Both the position numbers and the translations under genes were made by a program. The notes under the pieces are model-generated. The model did no database searches, was not told the origin of the DNA, and saw only the letters and a list, made by a program, of their open reading frames with translations. A stretch of DNA of 64,000 bases from Liolophura sinensis (lineage: Eukaryota > Mollusca > Polyplacophora > Chitonida > Chitonidae): contig NC_088300.1 in the NCBI RefSeq assembly GCF_032854445.1, forward strand, positions 64,392,984-64,456,983, written 5' to 3'. Shown here one piece after another: positions 47,606 through 61,379 of the stretch. How positions within the stretch are numbered: the first letter of the stretch is position 1; every line of letters begins with the position of its first letter.

Positions 47606-47712
47606 TATACCCACCGCCATCCGCATGTTGCTGGCAGACCTTCCCACATAAGTCCGGAGAGTAAGTCAGCATGAGCAACTCACAGCGACCGCATTGGTGA
47701 GAGGCTGTATGG
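47606..47712 (-). mobile_element. SINE family A, head-side fragment
   Basis: CCGCCATCCGCATGTTGCTG, GCAGACCTTCCCACATAAGT and CTCACAGCGACCGCATTGGT cover the core to the B box. The tail half is missing. Confidence 0.8.
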
Positions 47713-48469
47713 TGTGTGGCGTTAACCAGTTCGGTCCATCGTTCCATCGTTCTAATCACCATTCTAATCACATATACAGAAGTATATATAACGCTAATCT
47801 AATGTCTACGAAGGTCAGTGTACATCTATATAGTGCACTGATATTCTTTTCGTCCATTTCCGTATAAGATACAAAGAGAATTAACACGTCTATAAATTAG
47901 CATTGTGATCAAAACAGGAGATAAATTATTTATAGTTGAATATCAATGTCCAGTATATCGTGTGTGGCATTCACAGTTATTCCGGCGCCCGTATATAAAT
48001 ATATCAAATTAATTTTATACAGTGCTATATTTTTTTCTGTACATGACTTTTTTTTCCAGTGGTCAGCTATCTGACTTAATCTGGGTCAACAGCAGGACTG
48101 GTGATAAATGTCACACATTTTTATTATCTCCCCATGGCAAGTTATCTCAGTCTGTATGAGGTAGGTGCTCGCCACGACGACCTGATGTCTTATCACATTA
48201 CACAGGCTACAGAACAAGTATATACACGGTATTTAAGTATAAAATGTCTGAGCGATATCCACTAGGTGACAGTACATATAGTCACACATACAGGTATGTA
48301 ACCTACATCTTGGCTTGTTCACTGTTGCCAAGCCACATTATGTACTGTCCAATTACACAATATTATACTCTTTTTTACAAATCCCATATTAGGGGGATTT
48401 TACGCAGTATACTTGTGGATTCCCATCAACGATCGACGACCCTAGTGAGGTCATTTGCTCAGTCTAACG

Positions 48470-48625
48470 TTCGAGTGCATATATCTGTGTACGTCACTCT
48501 TGGTAAAGTTCTTCAGCAACTTGCCAAAGGTCGATGGTTTAACCCGGGCTCTCCTCCCATAAAACTGACCTCCCTGCATCGTACAAATCAAACATTCTGA
48601 GTATGGCATTAAACAACCGTCAGAT
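48470..48625 (+). mobile_element. SINE-like family B copy
   Basis: TTGGTAAAGTTCTTCAGCAA, CTTGCCAAAGGTCGATGGTT, AACCCGGGCTCTCCTCCCAT, AAAACTGACC and ATTCTGAGTATGGCATTAAA follow the family B layout. The core sits between that of A and the copy at 16290. Confidence 0.65.
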
Positions 48626-48669
48626 ATATAAGATTTATATGCAGGTGCTTTACTAATTCATCCATCTAT

Positions 48670-48862
48670 AATGATGGATTCGAACGTGAAACCAAGCCTG
48701 AACGTCAGACGGTGGCAATTACGCCAGTAACTTGGTAAAGGTCAGTGCAGAGTTTACCTCGAGCTCTCCAATTTCTTCCACCCACAAAACTAACCACCAT
48801 ATAAGATATAATTATAAAAATCTTGAGTGAGACATTAAACATCCATAAAATAAATAAATAAA
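48670..48862 (+). mobile_element. SINE-like family B copy
   Basis: ATTACGCCAGTAACTTGGTA, AGTTTACCTCGAGCTCTCCA, TTTCTTCCACCCACAAAACT, AACC and CTTGAGTGAGACATTAAACA, then an (AAAT)n end. A tRNA-like GATTCGAAC lies at 48674-48682. Confidence 0.65.
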
Positions 48863-50325
48863 TCAAAGTGAAGCCTAACATGCGGTTTTAACAGGTGAAA
48901 CAGTTGAGAAATTTTATACTGCATGTCATGTGCCTGGAGGGCGGGTAAGGCTAACGTGATAGTATCAGAATATCGCATGCAGTATCGTTCCCTGACGTTG
49001 GCTTAGCATTATCGCTATAATGTTGTTATACGGCATCCCCTGTGTCCCCGTATTTCGATTCATTAGTATGCATGCTTGGTCATGCGACAGTTAATTTCAG
49101 TTTTAATTGCATCCCAATTGATCCTTATCTACAACTTTATTGTCTTTTCGTCTGTAATGAAACTAGGATGCCAATGCATTGTGAAGGGAGCTAGACGGCG
49201 ACATTGTACATACAGTGTATGTCCGGTGGCTGGATTAAAGAACATCCCTTATATACTCATCTGACAACAACAGAGGAAGCGCATCCTTTATAGCATACAA
49301 ACAGAAAACAATTTATATTTGATGTAGCCAATTTCGTTAGAATTAATTACAGCGTCATTATTATAACTAAGAACACAAATGGCGTCTGTTTGAACGGTAT
49401 ACGTGAGTCTGGTCAGGCCTATGTATACGTTTTGGCTAATTTTGGCGAAACACAAAAGGCGCTTGTTCCATTAGGTCCGTTATTACCTTTACTGGGAATT
49501 ATTAGGACATTTTTTCAGATAAAACTATCAGGTGCCGCATTTTGACGAGAGAAGTAGTGAAATTATTATTACTGAGCGAGCTATATATAGGGATACTAAT
49601 CATCCCTGTATATAGAACTTAGATAACACGCACATCATGCTGCTGTCGATCCTTTAATAGACCTATGGTTTAAGATCGAATTTTCATTATACATTTGTAA
49701 TGAAATGTTCTCCTTACTTGATCGTATCCAGATTATGCATGCATCTTTTTTTATTGTAAATATGCGATTTTAGTTACGATATGGACAAGCTGTATATTGT
49801 GTACAATGAACCTTGGTCCAAACGTATCACACCAAATGCATGTGGTAGTATATGGCTTTTGAAACCGTTCCCAATATATACATACATATCAACATCGATG
49901 TCAAATACCCCCTGTATCAAAAACCCTAATTAGGGGAATCATCTTACTTTAACAATTATGTAATTAACTCAGTATAAATGATAAATTGGATAATTAAACT
50001 CATAAATAAGATAATTATACATACAGATCGATGTTAATTTGTAACAGGCAATACGGAACGGCACACGTGTTTTTAGTACATTTGCTATAACATATAGCCA
50101 TGAAGAGGCTAACAATACCTATGGGGTAGTTGCTTAAATACCTTAAATTAGGTAAAACTCAATTTAGTTGATACTGTTTATAGACAGAGGTAGTACATGC
50201 ATACCAAAGAGACAAACCCGCTTTCGTTCCTTTTCATGTTTGCCCTATAATTCAGCGCATGTATTGGATATATGTACAATTGTTTTGTATACATGTATAA
50301 TTCCAGAATGAATATCAGAACTGTC
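48863..50325. other. Intergenic stretch, no gene seen
   Basis: AT-rich sequence without an identifiable element. Confidence 0.45.
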
Positions 50326-50399
50326 TATAATGCTAGCCGCCGTCGCATAAGTGAAATATTCTTGAGTACGGCGTAAAACACCAATGAAATAAATAAATC
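50326..50399 (+). mobile_element. SINE family A tail fragment
   Basis: AATGCTAGCCGCCGTCGCAT, TTCTTGAGTACGGCGTAAAA and AATAAATAAATC. Only the tail module is present, the usual form of short copies here. Confidence 0.9.
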
Positions 50400-52308
50400 A
50401 AAACGGTTTGCTATATTGGATGACTTCAGTATTTGTTCACGTTCATCACTCTGAGGAGTTTGAAATATTAAACATTTTGACCCCTAGATGTGCGCTTGTA
50501 CTGTTTTCTCACACCTTGTCTTTGCTAGCTGGGTACAGATACAGAGCTGAAGTGGCCCACAGCTTCGGGGCAGGTTGATGCTGATAATGACAATATTGCG
50601 CCTTTGATGTGAAGGCTGAAGGCGAATAGAGGTCGCTGGGTGGGTAAAAGTGGCGAAGACAGGTGAAAAAAAAAACTAAAAAACTAACCGCCGCTTGCTG
50701 TTCGCCTCATTTATTCTGACGAATTTCACAGCATTTATAACCATTACAAGTGCACAAGCGCAAAACATGAAAATGGTCACACCATGTCCGAAACAATTAA
50801 CAAAGACACAAAGATTAACCAGACGTATAATTGGCCTCATTGTTCGCTGACTTTGCTTTTTTAGGTGAGTGCAGGCCAAAAAAAAAACATCTTTTAGTCT
50901 CTAAAAGCGAAGGTTTTCTATAAATACATACAGGGCGTATATGGGAAAGGGTCGACATATGTATTAAATATATGCATTTGCCATCAAAGCAATATTTTGC
51001 ATGATCACTGCGCAAGAGAAAAAAAGCCACTCGGCCTGTATAGATACTGTATTTGAAGAAATATGAGCACCATAAGACACGATTTGTGGGATAAAAATTT
51101 GTTTACTATTATTTCATTCCTTGCAGCAAAAAGTTATAGTTCTTCTGGAAACTTTCTATTTTCAACACGTCCATGCGGTTAATGCTGTAGGGGTGTGGTG
51201 TTAGACTAGATGCATTGAGGTCCGCAGGGAGATGATATTAGCACCCAACTTTGAACAAGCCCCCCAGGGTTAGATCATAGCATTGTGCGCCTGTATAATG
51301 GCGAAGTTTGGCCTCAAATGACCGGGGATAAATCTCCCAAGCAAAGTATCATCACAAGTTGATTGGGTAAAACCCACCCTTGAGATTTAACATGTCCCCG
51401 TGAAAGTAAACATCACATGGACCAAACAGAATGTTTTTTACTCAAATTAACGCATCTAAGGATCAGATTCTATTGTAAAAATCATGTCCAACGACTTGGC
51501 GAGTAGACGGGAGAGTAAGGGAACAGCTTGTTGTTGTTAGCAGAGACAGCGTTGTGTAAAGTCCCTCAAATCGCTGTGTTTGTATCTCTCTTCAGTAGAG
51601 ACGTGTGACAGAACAACAAGTGTACAGCCAAATCCAGGCCATTGTTTGTCTGAGCAGACGACATGGTTCCCCTTACGCGAAAGTCAGCTGACTTGCAAGA
51701 AGACACATGAACGTATCGGAGGAAGACAAGCCGAGTGTATACACGCCAGAGAATGGAAGGAGATTTGTTAGTAAAACGAGTAGAGAACGCCTATAAGCTT
51801 CTATATACCACCCACCCCTTGCCTTGTGCAAGATCCAGACATAACACGTGACGACATGCATTTACACATGTTCGTATCCGCTTTCAATATGTATTCCACG
51901 CACGTCAATCTATGTAAGGACATCACATTGGACTAACGTCCACAGAGAAAATGTGACATTCTTGAGACGCTAGATAAAGAATTTCACGCAAAAAATCTTC
52001 TTGCATGCAAATACACAATTATATTGAAGGACACATTACGGCTTGGTTTTAATTACATAGAAACAAATTTCTCTAGGCGTCTTTTTCATGACTTTTTTTT
52101 CTTCCTAATTTCATTGAAGACATATACATTGTAATAACAGGCATTCCCACTGTTACAATTTAAGCATTGTTATGAACAATTAGAATAAAATCGTGACTGA
52201 AAAAAGATTGAATAGAAGGACTTCATCGAAAATATCTCAGTGTTTATCTGCTATATAACCGTGTCGTTGTTTCTTTGGTTCACTCAGTTAGGCATGGGTT
52301 TTGAGTCA
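50400..52308. other. Intergenic stretch, no gene seen
   Basis: Short frames only, none recognised. No repeat family member seen. Confidence 0.45.
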
Positions 52309-52317
52309 TCCATATAT

Positions 52318-52419
52318 TTATTTTATCTTAATTTGATTGATGTTTTAAGCCGTACTCAAGAATATTTCACTTACAGGACGGCGGTCAGCATTATGGTGGG
52401 AGGAAACCGGACAGGGTTT
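52318..52419 (-). mobile_element. SINE family A, 5'-truncated with target-site duplication
   Basis: TTTGATTGATGTTTTAAGCC, GTACTCAAGAATATTTCACT and ATTATGGTGGGAGGAAACCG. The 9-bp duplication TCCATATAT stands at 52309-52317 and 52420-52428. Confidence 0.88.
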
Positions 52420-52428
52420 TCCATATAT

Positions 52429-53319
52429 GTTTTGAGCTAAGCTTAAACCCCGATGGGACTATTAATCCTTGGAAATAGGGACGGCTCAATTAAATACTAA
52501 AAATGCAGAAAAGAAATATTTGTCGTTCATTTTTTATTTCATGGAAACTGAGCAAAATGGCTCTCTAGCCTGTTGCAGATCAGTCACATCTTATATCCAG
52601 AACAGCAGAAGAGATACCATTTTGATCCGCATGAAGACCTTGTGTAGTCCAAAAAAATCCCAATCAACGGATCTCAAGTTGTAATTGTGCAAAGCGTTTG
52701 TTTCTCTTCGACAACAGTACAGCAGTGTGAAGATAAAGGATCATAATTATGTATGTGTATGTAGTAACGGCCTATGAATACAACATTTGGCATATTTGTT
52801 GAGGAGACCATTGATGTGAATTTATCGCCTTAAACGAAATAAATAAGGAATATACAAGCCCTAAAACGCAATGGTTATATACGAATTTAATAAGCAAATC
52901 AACATAGATGATGATTCAGTGTTTATTAGACGCAGGGGCTAAGCCATTAAGCTGCTTACATCCACGCTTATCTGATTTAGTTATTCATGTCACGCTAAGA
53001 AAAAATGAAGGCTAAATGTTTGTCTAATGGCGGTATTTCACGTGGGAACTCAGCGACAATGGACTTGCTTGGACTGACGTAATTTGGCGTGAATGATCAG
53101 AATAAGTCTGTTCAACTACCGAACATGTTTTTAATACTAAATAGCCCCTGGACAAACTGTTGATATGGTTCAGCCGTTGTCCTCAGGCCTTTTATAACTA
53201 TGTGTCATTTGTTTTACAGATTTAGAAATAATCTTTACCTCGTAAAATGAACTAAAACATGTCACGCTAAGAAAGGTTTTTCCTTGTCTGATTCATTGCG
53301 TTGTCATTTGAAAGGTCAT

Positions 53320-53418
<99 letters not shown>

Positions 53419-55267
53419 GTTACATAAAGTTTATGTGTATAACAATACAAGATTATTGTGTTTTCAGGCCTAGAGAGCTATTGACTTATATTTCTATATA
53501 TGCAGTAATTGACTATTGTAGGGGGTTATGTATGATGTTAACTGATAACTAAGCCTTTGAGCCTGTAAAATATATACTTGCTTTCTTACGTGAAACGTTT
53601 CTTATCTTCTGTTAATTAGAACATTCTGCGTAATCCAATGAAATATTTTCTAAGGTCAAACTGTTCAAACAAGTGTAGAATGAAGTTTGACGTACTTGTA
53701 GCACATAACGCGAAATATTTCTTCCGTTTAATCAGTTTTCATGAGCTGGATTTATTCTAACTGTTCATGTAGCACCATGACGTAAGTAGAATTAGGTAAA
53801 AAGGTAAAATTCAGTGATGTTAATTGCAATTTATTACCCGTCACTGGTCTAGAAATACTCAAAATGCTGTCTTGTCATCACATTTAACATAGGCCTATAA
53901 CAATGCATAGGGATCAAGAACTAAGAATATATATAAAATGAAATTGGACGGATTGAAACAAAGAAAAACAGTCGACAAGTTTCAGTGAAGACTACGAAGA
54001 TTAGTGTGCTAGAATCAAACCGGTGTTGGTCTGTCAGTGAAACCTTTTAAGCTGGTTTATACGGCGTACATGGTACAATGTATGGTTATACAGCAAGCCG
54101 TATAAGTTTGAACATGCATATTCAAGTAGGTATGTAATATTATTTATTTCATTTTAACTTAAGAACTGTCGGTGGAGTATCCACAATAAAACACCGATCC
54201 TTTACAAGTCACTGACGAACTTGATTTCACCTGGCGTTACAGATGAACAGGTAAGCGCATCATCTTGGTGGAGGCCATGCGGTGTTTAATGAACGTTAAG
54301 CAGAAAAAAACTGACACACATGACACCTCGACCGATTATTGTTACCACTCAAAAAGGCTCCGCGAGCAATGAAAGCGTGCAGGGGAATCCATGTTAAATT
54401 CCTTTCCCAAGGCCAGGATTGAACTCAAATTTCAAGCATCTTCACTTGGCCACAACCCGCTCCAGAAATGGGATACTTCATATCCTCTAAACAATGTCAT
54501 GGTTTGTTTCAAGTTATTCATTGACGTGTTCGGATATATCTTACATGTGTTTAAAACGTGTACACCTAACAACCGGTTTTCGATTTCTTTGTTATCGTTA
54601 GGTGTAGATTGCAGTTTTATTGATGTCATATTTGCGTGAATAATTGATTAAGCTGATATAGGTGTGGCTGTGATTAAAATATTTTGTTTATAAATTAGAA
54701 CGTTGACGTTAAGCTTTCAACTGCCGGATTATTATTTTGTTTGCACCTAACCACATTGCGTTAAACCAGAGTTTATGTCAAGCTTATCTCCAGTTAATTA
54801 AATTGCGGTTTAAGTGCATCCGATCATATGTGAACACGAGGTGTTCACGCCAAGGTGCATGTGTGAATCAGACATATCTGATGGCGCAGTTGACGTCACC
54901 CATTATTCGCTATAGTACAAAAGACACCAGCACGCAGGGTAGCGACGACAGTGTGATGGTTGGCAAAGTAACCAGTGAGTTTAGCTCAGTTATTTTGACT
55001 GTTCATGTAAATGGTTAAAAAGTAGCAACTTACACGAGCACTATACACCACGGGGCACGCGGAATTAGATAAAGGCAAATGCAGTTACTCAAACGTTCTA
55101 TCGTCGTCACACTTATTGAATATTTACATGGAAACAATGCAGAAGAACCAAGCCCCAGAGAATCCATTTAACACCCCAAGACATTCAGCACATTATAGAA
55201 TGTAATGTACTGGCGCATGCGTAATTTATTTTCTGTGCATCAGAGGGCCTTAACGACAATACACTTT
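52429..55267. other. Intergenic stretch with a long AT microsatellite, no gene seen
   Basis: Contains the (AT)n run at 53322-53416. No frame is recognised. Confidence 0.45.
53322..53416. repeat. (AT)n microsatellite
   Basis: About 95 bases of uninterrupted AT dinucleotides. The Ile-Tyr repeat frame over it is an artefact. Confidence 0.97.
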
Positions 55268-55334
55268 TTTTTTGCACGAAAGAACTGGCCTTTTGCACGA
55301 AAGAACCTGTCTTTTGCACGAAAGAACCTGTCTT
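55268..55334 (+). repeat. 21-bp tandem repeat, three copies
   Basis: TTTTGCACGAAAGAACCTGTC occurs three times in direct succession, the first unit with CTGGCC in place of CCTGTC. Confidence 0.92.
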
Positions 55335-55479
55335 GGTGTAGATATAAGTGATCCAACGAAATCAATTACATGCATAAATGATATAGCCGAAATGTAGAAT
55401 AACTTTTAATTAATATGTAATTCTTGTTTAATGCCATAATTAATAATTTTTCACAAATACGAGGGTGCATGATCCTGCA

Positions 55480-56040
55480 GTTGTATAGTAGCAGGAGTAA
55501 ACCATCAACGTTTGTCGAGTAAAGGGCCACTCGGTTTCCACCGAGTACGATAATCGCAGCGATTCCCGCAACGGTTCCCGTTACTGCACCCGCAGTGGAT
55601 CACTTCTAACATAAATAAGCACAACCATCTGCAGTGTTTTCCGCATCCAGTCACTCCCTCGACTGATTTCACTGCGTTTCCCATTTCGTCTTTTGGTTTG
55701 ATTGGCTGGTAGAAATCAGAATCGCAAAAGAATTTTCCATGTCAATTATTGAAGTAGCTAGTAGAAATTTGCTTTTCCCGCGCTGTGATTTCCGGTTAGA
55801 ACCGCAAGTGGTGGGAACACTTCACCTTACGTTAAACGCTACGGGAGCCGCGGCGGGAAACGCAGCTGCTCTGGTAAGCACGGCCCTTTACCGGCCAATG
55901 CTCCAACGCTTGAAGAGGAAGTACTCTGCTGTGAACTTCATGCAAGACCACACAAGAATGAGGGACGGTCCCTTTTTGACCCAAGACCCCGAGAACAAGG
56001 ATAGTATGGCAATCCTGAAAACTCCTTGTTAGAGAATGGG
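55480..56040 (+). other. GC-richer island with an unassigned 97-codon ORF
   Basis: The local composition is richer in CG than the surroundings. An ATG-started frame (55739-56032) encodes 97 residues, including LNATGAAAGNAAALVSTALY and NFMQDHTRMRDGPFLTQDPE. I recognise no family. GGTAAGC at 55872 could act as a donor. It may be an exon of an unknown gene, an old retrocopy or chance. Confidence 0.25.
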
Positions 56041-57231
56041 ATTAATCCACGTCTCATGCCTTAACGATTAAAAGCACCATAACCACTCGGTCACTGGTTC
56101 CTTTGCATTGCTGCAATGTGATTGTGTATTAAATATGATGACAACACAGTATCTGGAGTAATTATAGACCAGTGACGTCTAATATATTGCACTTAACATC
56201 CACGCATAATTTTTTTACCTAATTTAGCTGTGTTAATATAGTTGGTTTGTCTGAGGATCCATTCATCTACCCAGGATTGATTAAATGTATAATCAAGTGT
56301 TTGGTGATGTAGGTACATTGAAATATTAAGTGACTTTATTATTATTTTAGGTCCTGGGCTCTTATTTATCATGCAACTTAAGACTTCAGTCATAAGTTGC
56401 AAGTGCCTAAAAACTCACTGCGAAGTGCTACAAACAGGAAGGAACTCAATTTAACGTTGGTACATTGCTCTTCTGAATCAATGAATACACATTTTAAACT
56501 TCCTTGATAAAAACATTTAAATTGTAGCTGTGATTGAATTTTTTATGTAAATCTTAAGGCGCTTGATAAAAATGTACCTGGTAGCGACCTGTCATTTTGG
56601 ATATCACGGTAATGTAGTAAATGATTTTGCAGAGGAATATACATACTGCATGTGGTATGACATACCAGGTCAAACCACACTTAGCTGACTTAGAAATGAA
56701 CAGCCAGAAGTAATGTGAAATATGAAGCATTTCTTGCAGCTTGATTAATAAATTTGCGGTGTATGCATTGAGAACAGTAATGACTCACAGAAGTTAGTAG
56801 CAGATTTATTAATAAAGTCACGATTGTCACCTGTCGTCTAATTCCAGGTAAGATATGTTACACCTGTAACACCAGACATTCTCAGTGCGATAGTCTGTGC
56901 TGATGACGTCACAAATGCTTTATTTGCGCAGCATAGTACGTTGTCCCCAGGCTAGACAAGTCGTGAAGAAAACGCATAATAAATCATGTGAAATTTATTG
57001 CCGAATGTAGACATAAATCTGGTACAGTTTATGGCCATTTAATTGCATCGCCTCAAATAGTGTGTGAAGAGAATATAAATTATCTGGACACCTCAGAGCC
57101 AGATACTGACCGAATTTCTGGCAAGAACTGTCACTAAACCTCAAAAGGGATGCTGTGTTCCACGTTATACTCTATGGTGTAGTCTTTTATATCTTTACGA
57201 TATTTTTTTGATGTTATTTGAGGCATCGCTG
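56041..57231. other. Intergenic stretch, no gene seen
   Basis: AT-rich DNA, with no feature that I can support. Confidence 0.45.
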
Positions 57232-57420
57232 GTTCGGAAAGTTGAAATTCATGACACATGCGATCGCGAGTTCGAATCCAGCTTTCGCAGCTTCGACTAT
57301 GGCTTCAAGCCAGGAGATTGGTCAGCTACCAAGAGCCAAGGGCGTTGATTTGCATCGGGCATTGTCGTTTCGTTTGCCCATTAACATGACGGCAGTAATT
57401 GCTTTCTCGTCTATACATGC
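57232..57420 (+). mobile_element. tRNA-like SINE family D copy
   Basis: CGCGAGTTCGAATCCAGCTT carries a B box (GAGTTCGAATCC). It is followed by TCGCAGCTTCGACTATGGCT, TCAAGCC and GGTCAGCTACC. A similar order is seen at 62915-63025 and 63425-63625. Confidence 0.5.
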
Positions 57421-58206
57421 TCAGTATTATATGGGATAAACAAGGCATTGTATATCTTCTAATTCTAGTACGTACATCAGTAAAGCGGAAAGCATGCAAC
57501 AAATTACAATTCTCAATCGCTTTTTTGTGGGGGGGGGAAGTAAAAATATATGTCACAATTTTAAGTATACTGAGTAAATGAACACATGAGATGTCCCAAT
57601 AATAAGAAGAATGACAGTAATCTCAATGTTAAGTGTGTCTGGGTAGCTATAGGGCGTCATGTTTGGTGTCTTGGGCATGATGTTCCAGTGAGACAGCATT
57701 ACAAATATATCTGATGTTAAGCCACACGCCACCGATATGACTGAAATAATGTTTTCAAAGAAGGTACAGAAACTTTTCCGACCGATGGTGCCAGATGCAG
57801 TCATTTTCCTATTTTGGGTTTAGTTATAAAAGGATATACTGACTACCGATATACTTCATAACTCTCATTTTTGGTAGAATATTTTCGTAGATGATTTCGT
57901 CTACAGATTAATGCACCCTAAGATGACCTGATTTATGAGGAAAATTGCTAAAAAAAGGATTAACAAAGTTTGTGAAAGTGGGTTGGGTCACAAAATACCA
58001 ATTTGTTCTCTTTCTCACCCGGGATACAGTATATATTTCTATATGCGGTGCTGTGAAATTTAGTTGAACTCATCTTAAGCCATTGTCTTGGCGGATCCAG
58101 ATGCCTTGTCTTGTCTGGGATAAGACCAATTTCAAATACAACTAATTCTATTTCTTTCGTCGGGATTTACATTGGAAATATCATCTAGGTCTTGGCCTCG
58201 TTTATA

Positions 58207-58359
58207 TTTATCTCTTTATTTGATTGGTGTTTTACGCCGTACTCCAGAACATTTCGCTTATTCGACAGCGGCCAACATTACCGTGAGAGGAAATAGTACC
58301 GAGCACAAGGGAAACCCAAGACCATCCGCAGGTAACTGGGTGCCTTCCCACGTACGAGG
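58207..58359 (-). mobile_element. SINE family A, 5'-truncated with target-site duplication
   Basis: TTTGATTGGTGTTTTACGCC, a diverged core (ATTACCGTGAGAGGAAATAG) and GACCATCCGCAGGTAACTGG. The 10-bp duplication CTCGTTTATA stands at 58197-58206 and 58360-58369. Confidence 0.88.
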
Positions 58360-58744
58360 CTCGTTTATAGGAAATTTCGCGAGAAAGTGATTGGCGTTAG
58401 AATGCCGTCTTGTTTACTTCACACGTCTGGAAGACATTCACACCTCAACAGTTTGGCCTGTCAGAACAGCGTTGAAGCGTGGATGACGCTGGCCAGCTGA
58501 CGGAAGTGTCCGTGAATGTTACTGCCACCAGATACTGTGTGACAACCACAAAGTCATCCGTTACTGTCGCCAAGGCTGACAACAACAGATGGGCAGATGT
58601 TTTGTTCTTAAGACTGGCGTTCATGGTGTTGTGAAGATCCCGTCATAATATAGCGGTCGAGGTGTTAATAAAGAAGACTGACATACAGTTGTGTGAATTA
58701 TGTCCATGCCTTTAAGATGGATGGATTACTATAAAGAAAAAGAC

Positions 58745-58862
58745 TTATTTACTTGACACTTGTTTTACGCCGTACTCAAGAATATTTCACTTATACAGTG
58801 GCGGCCATGCAGCATTATGGTGTGGTTAAACCAGGCAGAGCCCGGGGGCAAACCACGACCTG
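58745..58862 (-). mobile_element. SINE family A, 5'-truncated
   Basis: ACTTGTTTTACGCCGTACTC, AGTGGCGGCCATGCAGCATT and CAGGCAGAGCCCGGGGGCAA. Ends in the core. Confidence 0.9.
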
Positions 58863-60322
58863 AAAGTTATTCACGAACCTGTCTTCCCTGCTCTAGTTTT
58901 ACTATCCTTGTTTTACCCTTTTGTATTGCGTATATCGACTTGAAATACCCATTTGTGGTTTACGAGTACAATAAGACGATGCTGCTTTAACCGTGGGGCT
59001 ATGGGGCGTGTAATTCATATACTGTTGAAGCATTTACATGAACATTTAGAATAACTTGAACAGAGGCCTTCGTCGCTGCTCTGGTTTTACTCTCCGTGCT
59101 GTCAGTCTTATATTGACGTTTCGATCATGATGAAGTGGCAAAGTGTCAGATGAACAGCCACAACCGATCAGGCCACGAAGAGGTGGACTTGAACACTCGT
59201 CCCCTTTGGTCAGCGCTACAAGTATTCTTGAAACAAGATCCAATCGACCGCCTTCCTAACCGAGGCCAATAACCATGTTTCCTTACTCAGTTTCTGTATA
59301 AAATACAATCTGAGGAAAACAACATGATATCCTCAACATGTATAGATTTTCTTCTAAATGTTAGCTGAAAATGACGCACATATATATGTATGATTATTGA
59401 TGATCTAAGCTATAGGTATGCAAAGACTGGCCAACATAAAATACGTATTAATAGCCTGGTTTGAGAAATTTATACAGCAGTTCAGCTGATATGATGAAGA
59501 GGTGAGAAAGGACAAGTAGAATAACTGCTAATCCTTAACACAAGTATATTTAAGTTCAGAACGACAGTCGATGCGTTCTTCGTGTGAATGGACGAAGGAT
59601 GTTTCTCTCTCTCAGATATCATCCTCAGTCGAAATAAAACTCGGTCCATGAATACGCAAGTTTTATTTGCTGATAGCTGACATTCACGTAATAGGGCGAC
59701 CCACTCTGTTGATACAACGTGTGTTTGTGAAATCGGCGAATTCCTGGTCATAGCGCAGAGAGGCCTCAGAGCACGGACCAAAGATGGCCGCCACATGACT
59801 TGCATAATTAGACGTCAGGGTGCTGCGGCTTAGTCACATTCCCACCACGTTCGACTGAGGTTGCAAATTTTATCCAGTTGCCTTTACTCGACGGCACCTG
59901 ACGCAATCCCGTATTCCTCGAGGCGAAATCCAAATAGATGTGATTCTGGAAGCTGACTAAGTATTGCTAAGCCCAATGACTACCTACGTCTGAAGTGTAA
60001 CATCAAAACAACACGTGTTGTAACACTGAGAACTGGTCTTCTCGCCCAATCCCGAACCTCGTGTAATGTGGACCGGACAGGGCCATGTGATAGACAAGAG
60101 CTGTATTTAACTCCCGTCAGGTGGTTTTGTCCTGGGTAAACTGTGGTAAGCTCGACCAACAGACCTGATCTGAGGGGAGATTCAGCCAGTCTGCAAGAGG
60201 ACTGCAGTGTGGATGTACACACGTATTAGTGGACTCTTGTAGAAGTACACGTGCAAGATATGCCCTGTGTGTGTGACAAAATGCTCTATGGCACAGCTGA
60301 AATAAATAAAGAACATATCATG
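58863..60322. other. Intergenic stretch, no convincing gene
   Basis: A 107-codon minus-strand frame opens with ATG at 59805. AAGATGGCCGCC at 59771-59782, just inside it, resembles a YY1-type start-site motif. The protein resembles nothing I know. Confidence 0.35.
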
Positions 60323-60412
60323 TATGGCCGCCGTTGTATAAGTGAAATATTCTTGAGTATGGCTTAAAACACCAATCAAATAAATGAAAAGATAGGTAAA
60401 TAAATAAATAAT
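60323..60412 (+). mobile_element. SINE family A tail fragment
   Basis: GGCCGCCGTTGTATAAGTGA, TTCTTGAGTATGGCTTAAAA and an AATAAAT-rich end. Confidence 0.9.
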
Positions 60413-61017
60413 CAACGAATCTGCACCTCTGCATGGGAGAGTAGTCATGAACGTATTTATGCCTACATGTATATACGGCTTTATTTTGTCACCACGTGAC
60501 TAAAATTTGCCCGTAAAATACAGCCGCTACGCATATGTATATGTTTTTCAGTCACACTTTTATTGTGTTTCCCACAATGCTAAATTTATAGCATATATAA
60601 ATTACTGACTGGGATTGAACACCACATTGACCATGATTGAACTAAATATTGTGCTTGGGAAAATCAAAATTATAGCATTAAAGCACATTACTTAACACCA
60701 TGGGTTACTAACAGGAAGAAGAGAAAGGTTATATGAAAATGAAATGAAGCATACCACTCCATAATCAGACAGTGCTTTATATAAGTTCATGGCAGAGCCT
60801 TATGTTAAGGAAGACAAGACGAAGAATGTATGCATGACGAAAACACCTCGTCTATACAGGGCGAGGCCAGAGAACGTTTCCAATTAATAAAAAGCTCTCA
60901 TAAGCAAATGATCTTGAACTAAATTTCTCCGCTTTACCTTTCTTTGTTCATCGATTTCCATGATTGAAAGGTCGTGTACTTAGGTTTCTGAGTGAGCATC
61001 TTGAGAAATCCCTTCTG

Positions 61018-61117
61018 ATTTATTTATTTATTTGATTGGTGTTTTACGCCGTACTCAAGAATATTTCACTGATACAAAGGCGGCCAGCATTATGGTGGGA
61101 GGAAACCCGGCAGGGCA
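61018..61117 (-). mobile_element. SINE family A, 5'-truncated
   Basis: ATTTATTTATTTGATTGGTG, TTTTACGCCGTACTCAAGAA and ATTATGGTGGGAGGAAACCC. It stops in the core, at nearly the same place as the copy at 52318-52419. Confidence 0.92.
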
Positions 61118-61379
61118 AACTTTCTTCTGAGACACACTCATGACATAAACACCAGTTTATAGTTTGAGATATACGCTTTTTTTCCAGTACGGTATATTTC
61201 ACTTTACGAAAGCCATCTAATCATTTGCAATTCCAAAGACCTTCTTTAACAATTTTTTTACGTATATTTTTGGTCAGTGATGTTGACTTTCGGTCCCTTT
61301 TCCGACGAAAATTGCCACACAGTGGAATTGCTAAGGTTCATGAACACCAACAATCACAAAAGTTTCTAAAACAATAAAT

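Noticed and set aside
53301-53552. 83-codon frame with an Ile-Tyr repeat
   Set aside because: It is the translation of the (AT)n microsatellite and has no coding signature.
59482-59805. 107-codon minus-strand frame with a YY1-like motif near its ATG
   Set aside because: No recognisable family or domain, and the motif is short. Kept only as a remark on the stretch.
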